DNA of 64,000 nucleotides. It comes from Cubamyces lactineus. Its lineage: Eukaryota > Basidiomycota > Agaricomycetes > Polyporales > Polyporaceae. Below the pieces are notes generated by a model, which made no database searches, was not told the DNA's origin, and was given only the letters and a program-made list of their open reading frames with translations. A program made the position numbers and the translations under genes. The stretch's first letter is position 1, and each line of letters opens with the position of its first letter. Positions 1 through 12,527 of this stretch are shown here, one piece after another. The stretch spans positions 113,501-177,500 of the forward strand of contig JACDTU010000013.1 of assembly GCA_022376465.1 (NCBI GenBank). The letters run 5' to 3'.

Positions 1-450
1 ATGGGAGGGTCTGGATGACGAAACACGATGTATTGTAAGGTCGCTGGTCCATCACCGATTTCTCGCCTGTCTCTATTCTCCCCAGCCTCTCCTTTGTGCG
101 TGGTTCTTTTTGTAGCCAATTCTTCCGATGTCTGGCTAGTGTCAGGCATAATATTTGAGGCATACTGAGCAGAGTCGAATTGTAGAAGCTGTTTATCCCG
201 CTACCGGGTACGCGCGCGCGCCATCCCGGTCCAGGGTCCGATACGGTAGTATGTAATCCGCTATATAACTGTGATAGGCAGTATATTAAGGTTTATTCTG
301 ATCAAACCATAAATGGTACTTAGATACAATTGTGAACCCCACAATTGTCGATGACGCCCGCGCCGGCTCTTCTTGCCCCAAGCTGTTTGCCAGTGATTCC
401 TGAACTCGTTCGACGTCGTGCTACATGTCTTCCTCGTCGCCCGCCGCGAC
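1..450. other. upstream intergenic region
   Basis: No gene is seen here. A (CG)n run lies near 211-220, and a TATATAA-like box at about 262-268 sits some 185 bp before the first ATG of the lipase-like gene; it may be that gene's core promoter. Open frames in this stretch lack family signal. Confidence 0.4.
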
Positions 451-2358
451 ATGCAGACCGTCTGGTTTCCTGTCCCTGTCGCTGCCCTCTTTCGGCGGAT
501 CGTAAACGTGGTCTCTACGCTTTCTATCTCTCATCACTATCTACACCAGCCATCGGCAGACGCGGATTCTCCACGTACCCATGCATTTCAAGCCCTACGG
601 TGGCCAGCTTGGCTGCGGGCTTCTCAGACCCCCTGGAACCTGACATTAGCAGATGGATCAGGCGCGGATATCAATCCGCAGGGAGACGACCTACAAGAAC
701 CTACACGAAGGACGATATCCCCATCCCGACCGCGGCGAAATGACCAAATCCACCAACTCATCAGCCACCCTGCGTTGTATGACCCGGTGAGAAAGCCGCG
801 GTATCCCATCGTCCTGTGTCATGGTATGTGACCAAGATCGCACTTTGGCAAGTTTAGCATACCGACGATAGACAGGTCTCTATGGGTTTGATGTTCGAGG
901 CCCTTCCTCCTTCCCAATCTTGCAGCAACATTACTGGTCCAACGTCCTGAACGTCCTTCGCGGCAAGGTAGGTGCCGAAGTGCTTGTCACTGGAGTGCCA
1001 AGGTGAGCTTGTCATGCTCCTCTAGCCACACAGCGGCACAGTCTGACTATGATTTAGTACCGGTTCCATATCTTCGCGTGCGGAGAACCTCGACCGCTTC
1101 CTCCGTGACAAGGCTCCCGGTAGAGGGATCAACTTCCTTGCACACTCTATGGGAGGCCTTGACTGTCGGCACCTCATCAGCCACATCAAACCGACGGATT
1201 ATACACCGCTGTCCCTGACTACAATTGCTACTCCTCATCGCGGGAGTCCCTTCATGGATTGGTGCAGAGTAAGTGGTCGCGAAATCCGGTCGAAGTATAT
1301 CTACCTAACCGGTAGCTCAGCAATACATCGGTCTTGGCCGATACAAGACCGAATATCATGAGCAACGTAACTTCAAAGATGGGACGGACCGCCCCTCATC
1401 CGCTTCGCAGGAGTCAGTGTCGTCTGGCAGCAAACAAGTTGCTGGCGTCAAGTCCTTGCTCTCACTCGCCTCCCTTCCGTCCTCGTTCACTACACTCCTG
1501 CTTTCCCTCCTCGACTCACCCGCCTACGCAAACCTCACCTCCACCTACCTGAATACGATATTCAACCCGGCTACTCCAAACGATCCTTCTGTGAAGTACT
1601 TCAGTGTCGCCGGACGGATATCCAGCATGAGCATCTGGCATCCCCTATGGTTGCCCAAGATGGTGCTCGACGGTTTCGAGGAGAAAGAGCGCGCGCGCAT
1701 GCGCGAGTCGGGGCATCCTATCGCCGACATGGACTCGGAGTGGGGTAACGACGGCCTCGTCACCGTTCAGAGCGCACGGTGGGGCGAGTACCTCGGCGTC
1801 CTCGAAGGCTGCGACCATTGGGATCTTCGAGGTGCACGCGGATTTGACGTTGACCTGCCTTCAATACCAGGCCCGGACGGGTGGAACTTTGCCGATTGGG
1901 GCAAATTCGTGCGCGCGTGGAAGCGGGAAGAGAAGGAGGCCGCGAGGAGCGCAGGCGCCAAACTTAGCGAGCAGAAGCATGAGGAATCACTCGCCTCGGC
2001 TTCAGCAACGCAAGCCGACCGGTCCGACGGGAGGAGGGACACGCGGACTTCTCGCGAACGGGAGAGGGACAGTGCGAACGCGGATGAAGTGGTGAAGAGT
2101 TCGACCGACAAGCTTTCCGCCGTGTTCGACTGGATCGTCGAACAAGTTCCAGCCCCGCGTTCACTTGCCCCGCTCTCGGCGATTGCGGGAGGCTCTGGAC
2201 CCAGGGTTAGCCAGAGTGGTGAAGACCTTACCAAGGAGCGGGTGCGGGAACGAGATAGGCGGACAAAGCAAGCGGAAAGGAGCGACTTGGAGACTAAGGG
2301 GGACCTTGAACGGTTCTACGTTGCTCTGTGTAAGAAACTCTATGATGAGGGGCTATAA
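451..2358 (+). CDS. lipase-like alpha/beta hydrolase
   Basis: Exons join(451..823, 876..1002, 1058..1268, 1321..2358) give 582 residues in one frame. The first long block ends in YPIVLCHG, the strand and oxyanion-loop start typical of fungal triacylglycerol lipases. The nucleophile elbow is AHSMGG with the catalytic Ser at about residue 197, followed by TIATPHRGSPF. The likely catalytic His is in GCDHWDLRG, after DSEWGNDGLV. The C-terminal part is charged and low in complexity, with an Arg/Glu-rich stretch. Start chosen at 451 because upstream in-frame sequence soon meets a stop. By family the role is ester or lipid hydrolysis. The N-terminus has basic and hydrophobic residues but no clear signal peptide, so the location is unknown. 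Substrate is not predictable. Confidence 0.82.
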
Positions 2359-3187
2359 GCTCCCCGAGCAGCCTGTGAGTCGTATCGTTTGGTCGTGCTA
2401 TCATGTCCGTGCATGTATGTATGTATAATGGTCGCATATTATTGTAATGCACGTAATACTACTCTTCTCTGCCCTGAACCGTCATACTAGCGTCGAGGTA
2501 TAGATCCGTTGGCGCGGCCGCATGGTACGGTGCTAACGCGCGCCTAATGGCAACGCGTTCAGTTGCCGTTTACCTCCATCGATCGCGAAGAAACCTTCGC
2601 ACCATTCTGACATCCTCGGAACATCTTGTAGAGTTCGCTTAGCCTGGTAACAGGTATGTTCAAGCACCGTGCATGGGAATTCTCAAGGGCTTGACGCTGA
2701 GGCATGCAGCATGACACAACAGGAGGCGAACGGCTGAGGTCCCAGCCCTATCTCTACGCTTGCTCCTCGGGCGAAGACAGCGCGCATTGCGCGACATCTA
2801 GCCACAAGCCATCCGCTTCATGCCGATGTGAGTGATGTTCTTGTAATTGGTGGGATGTTTTATATAGGCATGTAGACATCACCGGGGCCTCCCTGCATGA
2901 TGGACTGACTATCGCAACCTCGTAAACTGCTATGGTCTAGTCAGACTTTTTCCGTCTTCCAAGCTGTACGCGTCCCCACGTCCGATGCGTGCAGAGCAGC
3001 ACGGCCCGGTCGTCGTCAGCCTTCACTGTAACGTTAATATACCTCGGGCGTCCATCACTTTGCACTGTCCTTGCTCACACGGCTTTCCCTGCGTCAGAGC
3101 CCTCTTTTTCCTTTGCCTTGCTACCACCACAGGCCCATCGAGCACCCGGCACTGAAGAGCTTTCGAGGTACTCACAGTCTTACGACT
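2359..3187. other. intergenic, no gene seen
   Basis: About 830 bp between the lipase-like gene and the first F-box gene. No coding frame with family signal and no tRNA-like structure was seen. It probably holds the 3' UTR of the first gene and the promoter of the second. Confidence 0.5.
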
Positions 3188-5019
3188 ATGGCGACCCAAG
3201 TAGCCCTTCATACCCACGATATTCTGCACGCCATCTTCGAGTACTTCAGTGTAGATCGCTGGCAGTACCGCTTTTCGATATACCGGCGCGATAATCCAGG
3301 GGAAGACGCACGGCGCCAAGCCCTCGCTCGCAGTGCTCGCGTTTGCAAGGCGTTTCGTGATGCTGCCCTTCCGATACTCTGGGGACGTCTCCATAATCTG
3401 GTCCCTTTCTTCCGTCTGCTCTCGACGTGTATTGTCATCAAAGAAAGTCCGATGGGTCCCAAAGACCGCAAGAAATGTATATATGTACGTCGATTGTCAT
3501 TCCTGCTGCAGGGGCGCGACGACCAACGTTTATTTTTGCGCTCTAGTCCCTCGCTGCAGGCCCAGTCCGACCAGGAGAACTACAACGGCTGCGAGCCTAT
3601 GGCGCCCTTATACATACCGTTGGAGGAAGCACCCAGGCCTCGTTCACTACGAAGGGCTTCTTTGACATTGTCGATGGTTCTTCGCTTGCCATCCTGAGCG
3701 CTCTGGTCGGGGACACACCGGAGGCAATCCTGCCAAACCTCCGCTCCTTGTCTTGGCCATTCTCGTCCACATCGGATCCTATGGCCCTCAGGGTGCTCTT
3801 GTCTCCATCTATAAAATCACTACACTTCGAAACCGGCTCTGAGAGGGTGAAATGGCAACCTCTGCTCGAACAGGTACTTCACGCATCACTCCGGGCTACA
3901 CCCCACCTAGATCATCTAACGATCAATTGCGCTGCCCACTTCTGCGATCTACGACTGTCCTCTTCGACCACTCTTCTTATATCCGAGCTGCGCTCGCTGC
4001 GTAGCTTGGTTCTCTTGTTCCCTACATACGAGGATTGGAACGCGATCAGCTCGGACGTCATGCTAGACGCGCTGTCTCTCCTTGCCCCGCTCACCACTCT
4101 CGAGCGTCTGGAGTTTCGACCTGGATACGTTATCGAGACTTCCAAAGCACCTTCCTGGAGCTCTACACGCCGGTCCTTATTCCCAAATCTGCAAGAATTG
4201 AAGCTGCATCGGGTCAACTGTCGACAAAGCCTCCACCACCTCTTCGAGATGTTGCAAACGGAAACGCTCCGCAGCTTCGAGGCCACGTTCGACTACGCCA
4301 ACGACACCGCCTGCCATAAGACGTTTGAGTCGCTCGCGCGCTGCTTCCCTGGATTACGAAGTCTGCGGTGCATCATGAAGTACATGTATGAAGAGCGGAA
4401 CCAATCATCCAGCAGCGCGCCGTCGTTGCGCGAGCTCATCTCACCCCTGCTCACTGTGCATTGTATGGAGGCAGTGATATTACCGGGTGAGATTCGTCCT
4501 CGGTGCACTGTAGGCGACACGGACCTCGACGCTATGTCCGCGGCTTGGCCTCGTCTTCGAATATTGGACCTTGGCGAGTACCCTTTCACACCTTCTCCTC
4601 GAGGGTTGAAGGGAATTGGCATCAACACACTCGCGCTATTCGCCACCAGGTGCCCCAACCTGGAGCGGCTCTCGTTGTCCAGCTTTGACATGCAGTCCCT
4701 CGATGCTCTTGTCGAGCCCCACGACGAACTCCCTTGCACGAAGCACGGGCTTCGTCACATCTCTTTCAGAGCGTTGCATGGCACCGAGGATGGCTGTATT
4801 CGTTGTGCGCATATCCTGGACCGGCTGTTCCCTCATCTCAGCGTCGTCGACACTCTGGTTGGTCTGATCAGACCTGGAAGGACGAGCACCATGGACCTCT
4901 ACGCACAGCCGAGGTGGAAAGGTAACCCTGACCATATCCTAAAGTACAGCTTGTTCTTGTCGATCCTGACGTACCAGGACACGAGATGGCATGATCCATG
5001 GGTCGACTATGGTTTATAG
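3188..5019 (+). CDS. F-box / LRR-like protein, tandem copy 1
   Basis: Exons join(3188..3484, 3547..5019), 589 residues, one 62-nt intron. The N-terminus has an F-box-like block: DILHAIFEYF, then ALARSARVCKAFRDAALPILW and the following LHNL. The rest is a leucine-rich solenoid with repeated LRSL, LERLEF and PNLQEL units. The intron falls at the same place as in copies 2 and 3. By family such proteins bind SKP1 through the F-box and offer the LRR part to a target of an SCF ubiquitin ligase; the target is unknown. Copies 2 and 3 follow on the same strand, so the group arose by tandem duplication. In exon 2 this copy has diverged most: it has a short insertion after RAYGALIHTV and lacks the VEWN block of the others. 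Confidence 0.8.
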
Positions 5020-5526
5020 ATTCACTTCCCATATCCTTGTTGCGCTGCTTGTGAGCCATCCCCTGCTTCAGTACGTGGTACGTCGTGAAATGACTCTTTC
5101 CAATGAAAGAGGTTTCCGATGCGCGTGTCCAAGAAGCACCACGGGAAGAGCCATATGCGTATGCCAACACCTTTCACAACACCTCGTCGAGGCAACTCAA
5201 TCCGCCCCTCCACACAGCTTATTCGTGGCGCCTCACTCATGCCTGCGTAGCTGGTGGGAAGAGGCGATATCTGATGACAAGTGACATTACTGTGTGTAAT
5301 AAGCAACGCACCGCTCTAACCAGTGCGACAAATTGTATACGAAGTCCCCGGGCGTCCATCATACTCTGCAGCTCTGCGGTTCTACTCACACGATGGTGCG
5401 CAGTAGCCTGTTGTCATACTATTGGCGCTTGTCTAGGGGATCCCGGCATCCCTCATATCTCTCTCAGGCTCTTTTCCCTTCATAGATTGTTGACACTAAG
5501 TGCTGCTCACGCCGGGCTTTGCATCG
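5020..5526. other. intergenic between F-box copies 1 and 2
   Basis: About 500 bp with no coding signal, only the spacer between tandem paralogues. Open frames here are short and show no family resemblance. Confidence 0.45.
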
Positions 5527-6747
5527 ATGGCCACTCACCAGACGCTATGCAATGAGGATATCCTCCACCGCATCTTTTCAAGGTTGAATGTAGACCAATT
5601 CGGCTATCGACGCAGCGACCCACAGCGCTCGGAGCGTGTACGCCGCTAGGTCCTGGCTCGAAGTGCTCGCGTTTGCAAAGCCTTCCGCGATAACGCCCTT
5701 CCCGTCCTCTGGGCACGTCTCCACAACCTCGCACCCTTCTTCCGTCTGCTTTCTACATGTACGGTCGTCAAGGAGACATACTTAGGACCAAGGGTCAGCA
5801 GGAAACGCGTACATGTGAGCTCGTCGTCTGGCAAACAGTACTAATAGAAGTTTGAGCTAACCTATGGCCTGCCGTTCTCTCGTGACTAGGCACTGAGTGA
5901 GGGCACAGTACCACAGGAAGAGATAGAACGTTTACGCTACTATGGTGTGTTCATACGCGTCGTTGAATGGAATCGCCACGCAACGCCCAACACGCCGGGA
6001 TATCATGATCACATCGAGGGATCCTCATTGAACCAGCTGCGCCTGCTGCTTGGCGACACGCGAAATACCCTCCTGCCAAACCTCATTAGCCTGTCGTGGA
6101 AGCTTACATTGACTCAGCACCCCGCCGCGCTATCTATCCTCATGTCGCCCACACTGAAGACCCTCCGGGTAGACATGGTCTACGAGAAAGGAGAGTGGCA
6201 GCCATTCCTCGAACAACTCCTCACCGCGTCGCTCCCCATTGCACCAGATCTAGGGTACCTATGCCTCAACTGCACTGCGTACTACTCCGAGCTGCGAGTA
6301 TCTCCGGATTTAACACGCCCCATCTCCAAGCTGCGTTCCCCGCGCAGCTTGGGTCTCTTGTTCCCGACACACAATATCTGGAACGAGATCCGCTCTGACA
6401 CCATGCTGGATGTATTGCGGCTGCTTGCACCTCTCGAGCACCTCGAGTATCTCGAGTTCCGTCCGGGATACATCGTCGAGGGCTCAACAACACCATCCTG
6501 GATCTCAGAAGAACGCGAACGCCTCTTCCCGAACTTGCAAGAGCTTAAGCTCCATCCAGTCGAATGCGCTCCGTCTGCTCGTCTTCTGTTTGAAGCGCTA
6601 CGGACGCCGAGCCTTTTACGTCTCGAGACGCAGTTTGGCTTTGGTGGCGCCATCGCGCTTCAGGAGACCTTTGGGACAGTCGCACGCTGCTTTCCCAACC
6701 TTCAAAGCGGATGCGACGGGAGCGGCTACGTTCCTTGGAGAGGCTGA
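5527..6747 (+). pseudogene. F-box / LRR-like protein, tandem copy 2, broken
   Basis: The layout matches copies 1 and 3: an ATG at 5527, an F-box-like exon to 5814, an intron 5815-5889, and an LRR-like exon from 5890. Three lesions show decay. First, TAG at 5647-5649 lies where copy 3 has GAG, just before the conserved LARSARVCKAF block. Second, the frame breaks near 6705 after CFPNLQS and soon reaches a stop; a shifted frame still reads RSLERLIPISEF, resembling the SPLEEIISPLL block of copy 3. Third, the C-terminal 200 or so residues of copy 3 have no counterpart. The LRR exon is otherwise open for about 270 codons and clearly closer to copy 3 than to copy 1, so loss appears fairly recent. 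Confidence 0.8.
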
Positions 6748-7902
6748 TCCCTATTTCCGAGTTCTAGGTTTGGTTAGCTTCGTTCTCCCAGTGTCTCTCG
6801 GTAACTCAGGACTCCCTACGAGCTCGGGACAGCTAAATGGGCTAGCATATCAAGTCGCGCGTGTAGTTCATACCTTTGAGCACAGTGATTTTTGCCGCGG
6901 TCAGGCCACAGTCAGACTTTTCAGGGACTCGTACTTGGATTCATCATTCAAGCTCAAGGCCTGTAATCTATTACTCGATTTGGTACGAAGACCAAGAACA
7001 AGCGCCCGTGGGTCTGCTGCAACATTCCGCGCGACTATAGCTATCTTCATCACTGCCCTCCCCCTCGTGAGTCGTTTGACGCGTTCTGGACTTCTGAATA
7101 TTGCGCTGAACGCCGCAGTTTAACTGGTGTCTGCCGCCAGACCGGGGAACCCCCTCCATGCAGTCAACCTGGACCGCCACGCTTCTATCGCGTCTTCAGC
7201 GTTTGTCCGCGACTGAGCACTGCCCTAATAGCCTAGCGGTGGTATCATATTTCCATGAACTACGCTGACTCGCTGTATGGTGTACGATGGATGTTGGAAC
7301 CCATCGTGGATGGTAAAGACTGTGTCTGTGTCTGCTCTATCCGTGAACGCTCAAAACGCTATGCCGCACAAACATCGAGCTATGGTCGTTGACGTGTCAC
7401 GTCATATGAATTCAAGGGCTGTGTTTTCTGACGACGCCTTCGCTATCTGCAGTAGTCGTTCAACCGCTCAATGTCGGATGCACCTCGAGCCCTCAAAGAC
7501 GTATAGCCTCGCGGTTTAATGGGGCGCTATGACATGATGCCCCCTGCTGTGGACGCCTCTCGCGTGCACTGCAGACTAGTCAATCCCTCCCTTGAATACC
7601 GTGGATATACTCGGATCTCCTGCCAAATCGGAGAGCCGGTTTTCCATCAGGTACTGTAGAGCATTCGGGCCCGGTTGTGACTGAATTATTCCTGGACTGC
7701 CATAGTCCTATCGTCTCTTCCAGCATTCACCATGCTGTGCGACTCTACCGATTCTGCTCACACACGGCCATGCGCAGCATTCTGGCTTCGTACTAATAAC
7801 TCAAGTCTAGGACGTCCCAGCTTACCCTCATCCGACCTCCTCCTGGACTACAGATCGTCGCTATCGTGACCGAGCGTCCCCCTTTCATTCGATCTCGCAC
7901 TG
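6748..7902. other. intergenic after the broken F-box copy
   Basis: About 1.15 kb. The first few dozen bases look like shifted remnants of the lost C-terminal part of copy 2. The rest gives no family match, RNA gene or repeat that I can recognise. Confidence 0.4.
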
Positions 7903-9693
7903 ATGGCGACTCACCAGGCTTTGAAGAATGGGGATATCCTCCATTGTATGTTCTCGAAGTTCAATACACACCAATTCGACTATCGACGCAACGACCTCCA
8001 GCACTCGGAGCGTGCGCGACGCGAGGCCCTGGCTCGAAGTGCCCGCGTTTGCAAAGCCTTCCGCGACGCCGCCCTTCCGATCCTATGGGCGCGCCTCCAC
8101 AACCTCACACCCTTCTTCCGACTGCTCTCTACGTGCATAGTCGTTCAGGAGACGTACTTGGGACCTAGAGTTAGCAAGAAATGTGTATACGTGAGCTCAT
8201 CGTCTTGCAAATCGTGATCTTGTCTGACCTGTCGGATATTCCCTTGTTACTAGGCCCTAGGTGAGGATTCGGTGCGACGGGAAGAAATAGAGCGACTACG
8301 GCACTATGGTGCGCTCATACGCGCCGTTGAATGGAACAATTACGCCACGTCCGACACACCGGGACACCATGACTACATCGAGGGTTCCTCACTCAAGCAG
8401 CTGCGCCTTCTGGTCGGCGACGTACCATCGGATCCCCTCCTACCAAATCTTGATACCCTGTCGTGGAAGCTCACATTGATCAAGGACCCCGCCTCCCTAT
8501 CCATCCTCATGTCGCCGGCGCTGAAGACCCTCCAGATAGACTCGGTCTATGACAAGGGGGAGTGGCAGCCTCTTATCGAGCAGCTCCTGCCCGCGTCGCT
8601 CCCCATTTCCCCGAACCTAGAGCACCTACGCCTCAACTGCACTGCGTACTACTCCGAGCTGCGCCTGTCCCCCGAGGCCACACGTCCCATCTCCGAGTTG
8701 CGTTCCCTGCGCAGTCTGACTCTCTTGTTCCCTACACACGAGACATGGAACGAGATCCGCTTGGACGCCGTACTGGATGCACTGCAGCTGCTTGCGCCTC
8801 TCACACGTCTCGAGCGCCTTGAGTTCCGTCCTGGGCACATCGTCGCGGGCTCAACGGCACCGGCGTTGAGCTCACGAGGCGACCCGCTCTTCCCGAACCT
8901 GCAGCAGCTTAAGTTCCATCAAATCAGCTGTGGACCCTCCAGTCATGCCCTGATCGAAGCACTGCGGACGCCTAGCCTGCGACGGCTCGAGGCGTCCTCT
9001 GAATACCGCAACAACGCCGCGCTGAAGGACATGTTTGCGGCAGTGGCCCGCTGCTTTCCCAACCTTCAGAGCATCTACAGTATGATTAGTCAAGACGACG
9101 AAGCCGACAGGTCAGAATACGACCGGCAGAGCCCGCTCGAAGAGATCATCTCCCCTCTGCTGAGCGTGCGTTCGATGGAGATGCTGGCCATCCTGGGCGA
9201 AATACGGCCTCGCCACACTGTCGGGGATGCCGACCTGGAGGCCATCTCCGCCGCTTGGCCCCGTCTCCAAGTGCTAGACCTGGCCGGCTTTCCTCCCCCG
9301 TCGACTCCGGATGGGCAACGTTTGTACATCGGGATGTCCCCCTTGGCGTCCCTCGCGACCAGGTGCCCCGGCCTGCAGCGTCTCGTGCTGGCCAGCCTCG
9401 ACATGATGTCGCTCAGCACCTCTCGCGCACTCGAGGACGAATATCCCCGCACGGACAACCAACTGCGCTCCCTCACCTTCCGGGAGGTGCATGGGACGGA
9501 GGCGGACTGCGTGCGCTGCGGACGCGCGCTGGATCGGCTGTTCCCGCACTTGAACGTCGTGAAAGAACTCGTCGACGGCACCCTACCGGGAGGCCTCAAC
9601 ACGACGCAGGCGTATGCACAGGTGCACAGTCCTCATTCGCTTCGGTACAAGCTGTTCTCGACTATCAAGGCGTACCAGGACGCGAGAAACTAG
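7903..9693 (+). CDS. F-box / LRR-like protein, tandem copy 3
   Basis: Exons join(7903..8190, 8254..9693), 575 residues, one 63-nt intron at the family position. The F-box-like block is GDILHCMFSKF plus ALARSARVCKAFRDAALPILW. The second exon is a continuous leucine-rich region: SSLKQLRLLVGD, LPNLDTLSWKL, ISELRSLRSLTLLFPTHE, LERLEFRPG, FPNLQQLKF, WPRLQVLDL and CPGLQRLVLASL. Near the C-terminus a CVRCGRALDRLFPHL motif is shared with copy 1 (CIRCAHILDRLFPHL). This copy keeps every segment lost from copy 2. The expected role is a substrate-recruiting subunit of an SCF ubiquitin ligase, by family only. Confidence 0.82.
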
Positions 9694-10101
9694 GTTTTGA
9701 ATGTCTTGGCTGTATCTCTCTAAATCCTCGGGGATCTTGTTGGGTTGCTATAGGATGGTTGTTGTTTATGTCACCCGCTGAGGCGAATTCATTCGTGCTT
9801 TGCGGATGATCTCGACTCCTAGTCCGAGTCCAACGGGGATTGCCCACAGGTCTCAACTACAGCACAATGCAAAGCATTCCTATCAAAGCACTGAGCAAAC
9901 GACATACTACACAAGACTCAACGATCCGCCCATCCCAAACATCAGCGACGTCGCTTCGTCGTTCATAATTCTACAAGATTCCATTATTTCGTCTTCCAGT
10001 CGTCTTCTCGTGTCTCCGCCCCCATACTCCGTTTCTTTTCTCTCCCCTCGTTCCTATATGAGTTATACGAAAGTCCATCTGCTCGTCCCTTACCAAGGAG
10101 A
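9694..10101. other. intergenic between convergent genes
   Basis: About 400 bp between the ends of F-box copy 3 (+) and the short-chain dehydrogenase (-). No gene seen; it should hold both 3' UTRs. Confidence 0.5.
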
Positions 10102-11497
10102 TCAGTCGAGCTGCGCTAGACCGTCGCGAATGTACTCCTCGAAGAGCGCCTTGTAATCCTTGTGCCAGCGTGAGAGCGCAGGGCGGCCCTCGGCGATGTC
10201 GCCTGCGCCCCACATGATGCGGAGTTGGTCGACCTCGCGGCGCGTCTCGTTGTCGGGGCAGAGTATGTAGAACTGGCCTTGGCGGACCTTGTCGAGCTAT
10301 TGGGGACGGAGTGAGCGAAATGAGACAGATGACGATATTAGAAGCCAACGACAAGCACATACCATGTAGAGCACAGTCTCCTGCGCGGACCAGGCACCGG
10401 CGGGCTTTTCCTTGCCCGCATTCGCGCCAGTCATTCCGGTGAAGGTCCATCCGGGGCTATGCAAGCGTTGAGCGACTCCGTACCGCATGTGATCGTCGAG
10501 GTGATCAGACTTACATGAGCAGATGCGCGGTGAGGTTGGAGGCGGGCGTTTCTCGAAGCTCATGCGCGAGGCTTTCTGTCAACGACTTGACGGCAGCTTT
10601 GGTCGCGTTGTATGCAGGATTTCCACTATCGAGTCATATTAGGGCGAACCCCCTCCCGAACGAGCGGAACGTGATGACTCACGGAGGGTTGGTGATGCCT
10701 TGCTTGGACCCCGTGTTGATGATAACGGACGGGTTTTCCTGGTGAAGCATGTTGGGCACGAACGTGTGCTGTACGTTCAGAACGCTGCACGCGAGCCAGA
10801 TAGACTGAGTAGCAGCCCTTCCGGATGAAACACATTAAGCGCGCACCCAAAGAGGTTCACATCGAAGACCTTGCGCCAGTTGTCGATGCCTTCCCAGGAA
10901 GTGCCCTTGGGGGCGATCGCGGCGTTGTTCATAAGGACGCCAACCTGGCAGAGCAGACAGAAAGAGAGTGATGTGAGGTCACCACTGTTCAGCAGCGCGG
11001 ACAGCCCTCCTCAGATCCCGCTACGCCACGGTCGACACGGGGGACGGCCGGCGCGAGAAGCACGCTGGCTCACCTCGCCCCACGCCTCGTACACCTTATC
11101 GCGGAGGCGTTCGACCTCGTCGAGCTTGCTGACGTCGGTCGGGACGGAGATCACGTTGGCTTCGCCGACGATCTTCGAGACCTCCGCTGCGGTTTCGCTG
11201 AGGCCCTTCTCGTTGACGTCCGCGATGGCGATCTTGAGCCCGATCCTGGGTGCATTGAGCAGATCAGCGAGAGGCACGCGGGGCGGAAGAGGGGGGCACT
11301 CACTTCGCGAGCTCTACTGCAGCCGCGCGACCAATACCGCTGCCTGCGCCGGTGATAACGGCGACGCGACCGGAGTGGATGACTGGGTGCACTTCGTCGT
11401 CCATGGGGGTGACCGGGTTCTCGCGAGCGAAGGATGCGCCTGGGCGGAGAGGCGATGGACGACGGCTGCCGTTCGCAGAGGAAAGGCCGAGAGCCAT
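10102..11497 (-). CDS. short-chain dehydrogenase/reductase (SDR)
   Basis: Exons complement(join(10102..10296, 10363..10456, 10515..10625, 10683..10784, 10847..10944, 11074..11245, 11304..11497)), 321 residues, all junctions GT-AG and in frame. After about 40 extra N-terminal residues comes the Rossmann cofactor motif TGAGSGIGRA, then an ADVNE segment suited to NAD(H) or NADP(H), and MNNAAIAP. The catalytic block is NTGS followed by YNATK (Tyr about 194, Lys about 198). PGWTFTGMT is the usual post-catalytic loop. The C-terminus (CPDNETRREVDQ, then RPALSRW) resembles fungal SDRs of unknown substrate. A long plus-strand open frame over 10871-11902 is only a shadow of this gene. Confidence 0.85.
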
Positions 11498-11608
11498 GGT
11501 ATAAATACGATGGAGGCGGTGGGGATGAGAAGAAAGAGACGGAAGGAGATGGATGGATGGAAAGCAGTTTACAAGTCTATGTCCTCTCGGGGTCTGCTAC
11601 AGACTGAT

Positions 11609-11616
11609 CTTATATA
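11609..11616 (-). promoter_or_regulatory. TATA-box candidate for the SDR gene
   Basis: TATATAAG reads on the minus strand about 112 bp before the SDR start codon, a usual fungal distance. Assigned from motif and position only. Confidence 0.45.
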
Positions 11617-12527
11617 CCACGCCCTCGCCGTGATGACGTTAGGGGCATCCCAGTATCATCCCACAGGTGCCAGGGGGCTTGCCTCTCCCATCCCCGGTCC
11701 ACAGCCGGAATACTTATGGGTAGCACTCTTAGTACCATCGTGTGTATGCGCGGAAATATGCAGTATATTCGACAGCATTCGACTCGCCCTCTGGTGTTCA
11801 ATCGACGAGGTGGGAGCATTTCTTGACCGCGAAGTGGGTACAGGGAGATATGTACTCGCACCCCTGGCACCGCCCGCCAGTACGCCTCTCGCCAGAAGAT
11901 AACAAACAAATCCCAGAAGAGCAATAGGCCAGAAGCTCATCCTCGCCAGACCGTACTCAACGTATTCGGCATATCGACTCGGCCTTGCATCGAGGTCATG
12001 CGCCATACAACTCCCCAAGCACGAATGGCCGATGCAAATGCCGATGCTCGGCGGGCCGTCAAAGTTTACGACCACTACCCACCGTGGTGATCCCAGTTCT
12101 GCCAACTGCGCAACACGTTCACTTTCTCTCGTCCATGCGGCAAGTCATGCTTATTCCACCTGACTTGCGCCCATCGCTGACCGTATATCCAGTGACCCAT
12201 CGGCACTCTAGCGTGCGAAGTTGCGTGAGCGAGTAATCGCGCATCCCATAGTCGACCGTTCGTCGTAGCACCGAGTGCCACCAGCATCCTTGTGGCGTTA
12301 TGGGATACGCAGCAAGACTCCCTTTTGCCGAGAAGCCGTGAGCCTACTATTATAAGCGCACGGAGTGAGCGTAGGCCTGTGGAAAGTACGGCATAAGGCG
12401 CATGAACGGTAGAACATCCGTAATCTTTCCCTCGCTATCTAAGTCCTGATTACCACCACCGTGAGAGGTAAGTAGGCTCGCCAGGAATCAAGGTCAGTCC
12501 TATCTGCTTCTCGTTTACTTTGCTACG
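11617..12527. other. divergent intergenic region
   Basis: About 900 bp between the SDR (-) and the permease (+), presumably with promoter elements for both. No coding signal or RNA gene was seen. Confidence 0.45.

Noticed and set aside
1417..2358. The lipase-like gene as a short protein starting at 1417
   Set aside because: Upstream exons supply the HG oxyanion block and the catalytic AHSMGG in frame through clear GT-AG introns.
10871..11902. A 343-codon open frame on the plus strand
   Set aside because: It lies antisense to the seven-exon SDR, spans its introns and promoter, and has no family motif, while the minus strand gives a full SDR.
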